Below are positions 14,117 through 14,681 of a stretch of 14,681 nucleotides of DNA, one piece after another. Under the pieces are notes generated by a model. The model ran no database searches. It was not told where the DNA came from and worked only from the letters and a program-made list of their open reading frames with translations. The stretch spans positions 1-14,681 of the forward strand of contig JBHHYR010000088.1 of the NCBI GenBank assembly GCA_046757585.1, written 5' to 3'. The position numbers were made by a program, and so were the translations under genes. How positions within the stretch are numbered: position 1 is the first letter of the stretch; each line of letters starts with the position of its first letter. Origin of the DNA: JBHHYR01 sp046757585 (lineage in GTDB: Bacteria; Desulfobacterota; Binatia; HRBIN30).

Positions 14117-14681
14117 ATGGTCCTCGACTTTCTCCTCGGCATGTTCTCGAATGATCTCGCAATCGACTTGGGGACCGCGAACACGCTCATCTACGTCAAG
14201 GGTGAGGGCATTGTCTGCAACGAACCGTCGGTGGTCGCGGTGCAGAAGGACGCGCGTGGCGGCCGCCGGGTGCTGGCAGTGGGCGCCGAAGCCAAGAAGA
14301 TGTTGGGCCGCACGCCGGGCTCGATCGTCGCCATTCGCCCACTCAAGGACGGGGTCATCGCCGACTTTGAGATCACCGAAGCCATGTTGCGTTACTTCAT
14401 TCAGAAGATCCACAATCGCAAGGCGTTGGTGCGGCCGCGTATCATCATTTGCGTACCGTTCGGCATTACGGAGGTCGAGAAGCGAGCGGTCAAGGAGTCG
14501 GCTGAGTCGGCCGGGGCACGCGAGGTGTATCTGGTCGAGGAACCCATGGCCGCGGCCATTGGCGCCGGCCTGCCAGTCACCGAGCCCACCGGGAACCTGA
14601 TCGGTGACATCGGAGGGGGCACAACGGAGGTTGCCGTGATTTCGTTGATGGGTGGGGGGTGCTCGATCTCCGTGCGCGTGG
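14117..14681 (+). CDS. mreB: Rod shape-determining protein MreB (partial, runs off right edge)
   Basis: The first 188 codons of the bacterial actin MreB, which forms membrane-bound filaments that guide the elongasome and keep rod shape. ATG 14117 gives a short amphipathic N-terminus (MVLDFLLGMF) before SNDLAIDLGTANTLIYVKGEG, as in many MreBs; the internal ATG 14141 is less likely. Visible: phosphate-1 loop DLGTANT (17-23), EPSVVAV (36-42), AVGAEAKKMLGRTP (54-67), DGVIADFE (78-85), ICVPFGIT (111-118), LVEEPMAAAIGAGLPVTEPTG (139-159) and phosphate-2 loop DIGGGTTEVAVIS (164-176). Family members usually have CVPSGIT and GGIVYS where this one has CVPFGIT and MGGGCS. The Shine-Dalgarno is weak (AGG). 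mreC, mreD and pbp2 would be expected just past the edge, but are not visible. Confidence 0.95.
   Translation, partial: MVLDFLLGMFSNDLAIDLGTANTLIYVKGEGIVCNEPSVVAVQKDARGGRRVLAVGAEAKKMLGRTPGSIVAIRPLKDGVIADFEITEAMLRYFIQKIHNRKALVRPRIIICVPFGITEVEKRAVKESAESAGAREVYLVEEPMAAAIGAGLPVTEPTGNLIGDIGGGTTEVAVISLMGGGCSISVRV

Overview
The window is a high-GC bacterial chromosome segment, roughly 60-65% GC by eye, densely packed with mostly housekeeping genes. I see no insertion sequences, phage genes, CRISPR arrays, tRNAs or rRNAs. The envelope proteins (a lipobox lipoprotein, a secreted protein with a dockerin-like pair of calcium loops and a Thr/Pro linker, an L,D-transpeptidase, MreB) fit a rod-shaped, probably Gram-negative organism. 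Thr-X linkers next to dockerin-like repeats are common in uncultured 'deltaproteobacterial' or Binatota-like genomes. That placement is an impression from protein style, not a demonstrated affiliation.

Left part (1-3891, minus strand): two exported proteins in tandem. The upstream one (3891-1297) has a signal peptide, a dockerin-like segment, a Thr/Pro-rich linker and about six Cys-bounded beta modules resembling PPC (bacterial pre-peptidase C-terminal) domains. The downstream one (1190 to beyond base 1) is a lipoprotein with a TTG start, an SbsA/Big_5-like Ig domain and a long Thr-X dipeptide tail that runs off the window.

Centre left (4060-6373, plus strand): ligA (NAD-dependent DNA ligase) and acyP (acylphosphatase) overlap by 8 bases. 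A sigma70-like promoter sits so close to the ligA GTG that the message may be leaderless.

Centre (11185-6493, minus strand): a parB homologue without parA, then a nitrilase-fold glutaminase directly abutting nadE (a split glutamine-dependent NAD synthetase), then rsmI (16S rRNA methyltransferase) and a crotonase-fold protein. A possible 33-codon small ORF lies between nadE and rsmI.

Right part (11300-14681): a small heat-shock protein with a near-perfect Shine-Dalgarno and a sigma32-like -35 element, two hairpins, then an exported LysM/YkuD L,D-transpeptidase on plus. A convergent, unrecognised membrane-anchored coiled-coil protein follows on minus, and mreB is divergent from it and runs off the right edge. 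These last three genes form a cell-wall and cell-shape neighbourhood. I found no clear new defence or mobile system. The items most worth checking are the Cys-bounded repeat protein, the solo ParB, the coiled-coil protein beside mreB, the crotonase lacking one catalytic Glu, and the possible small ORF.
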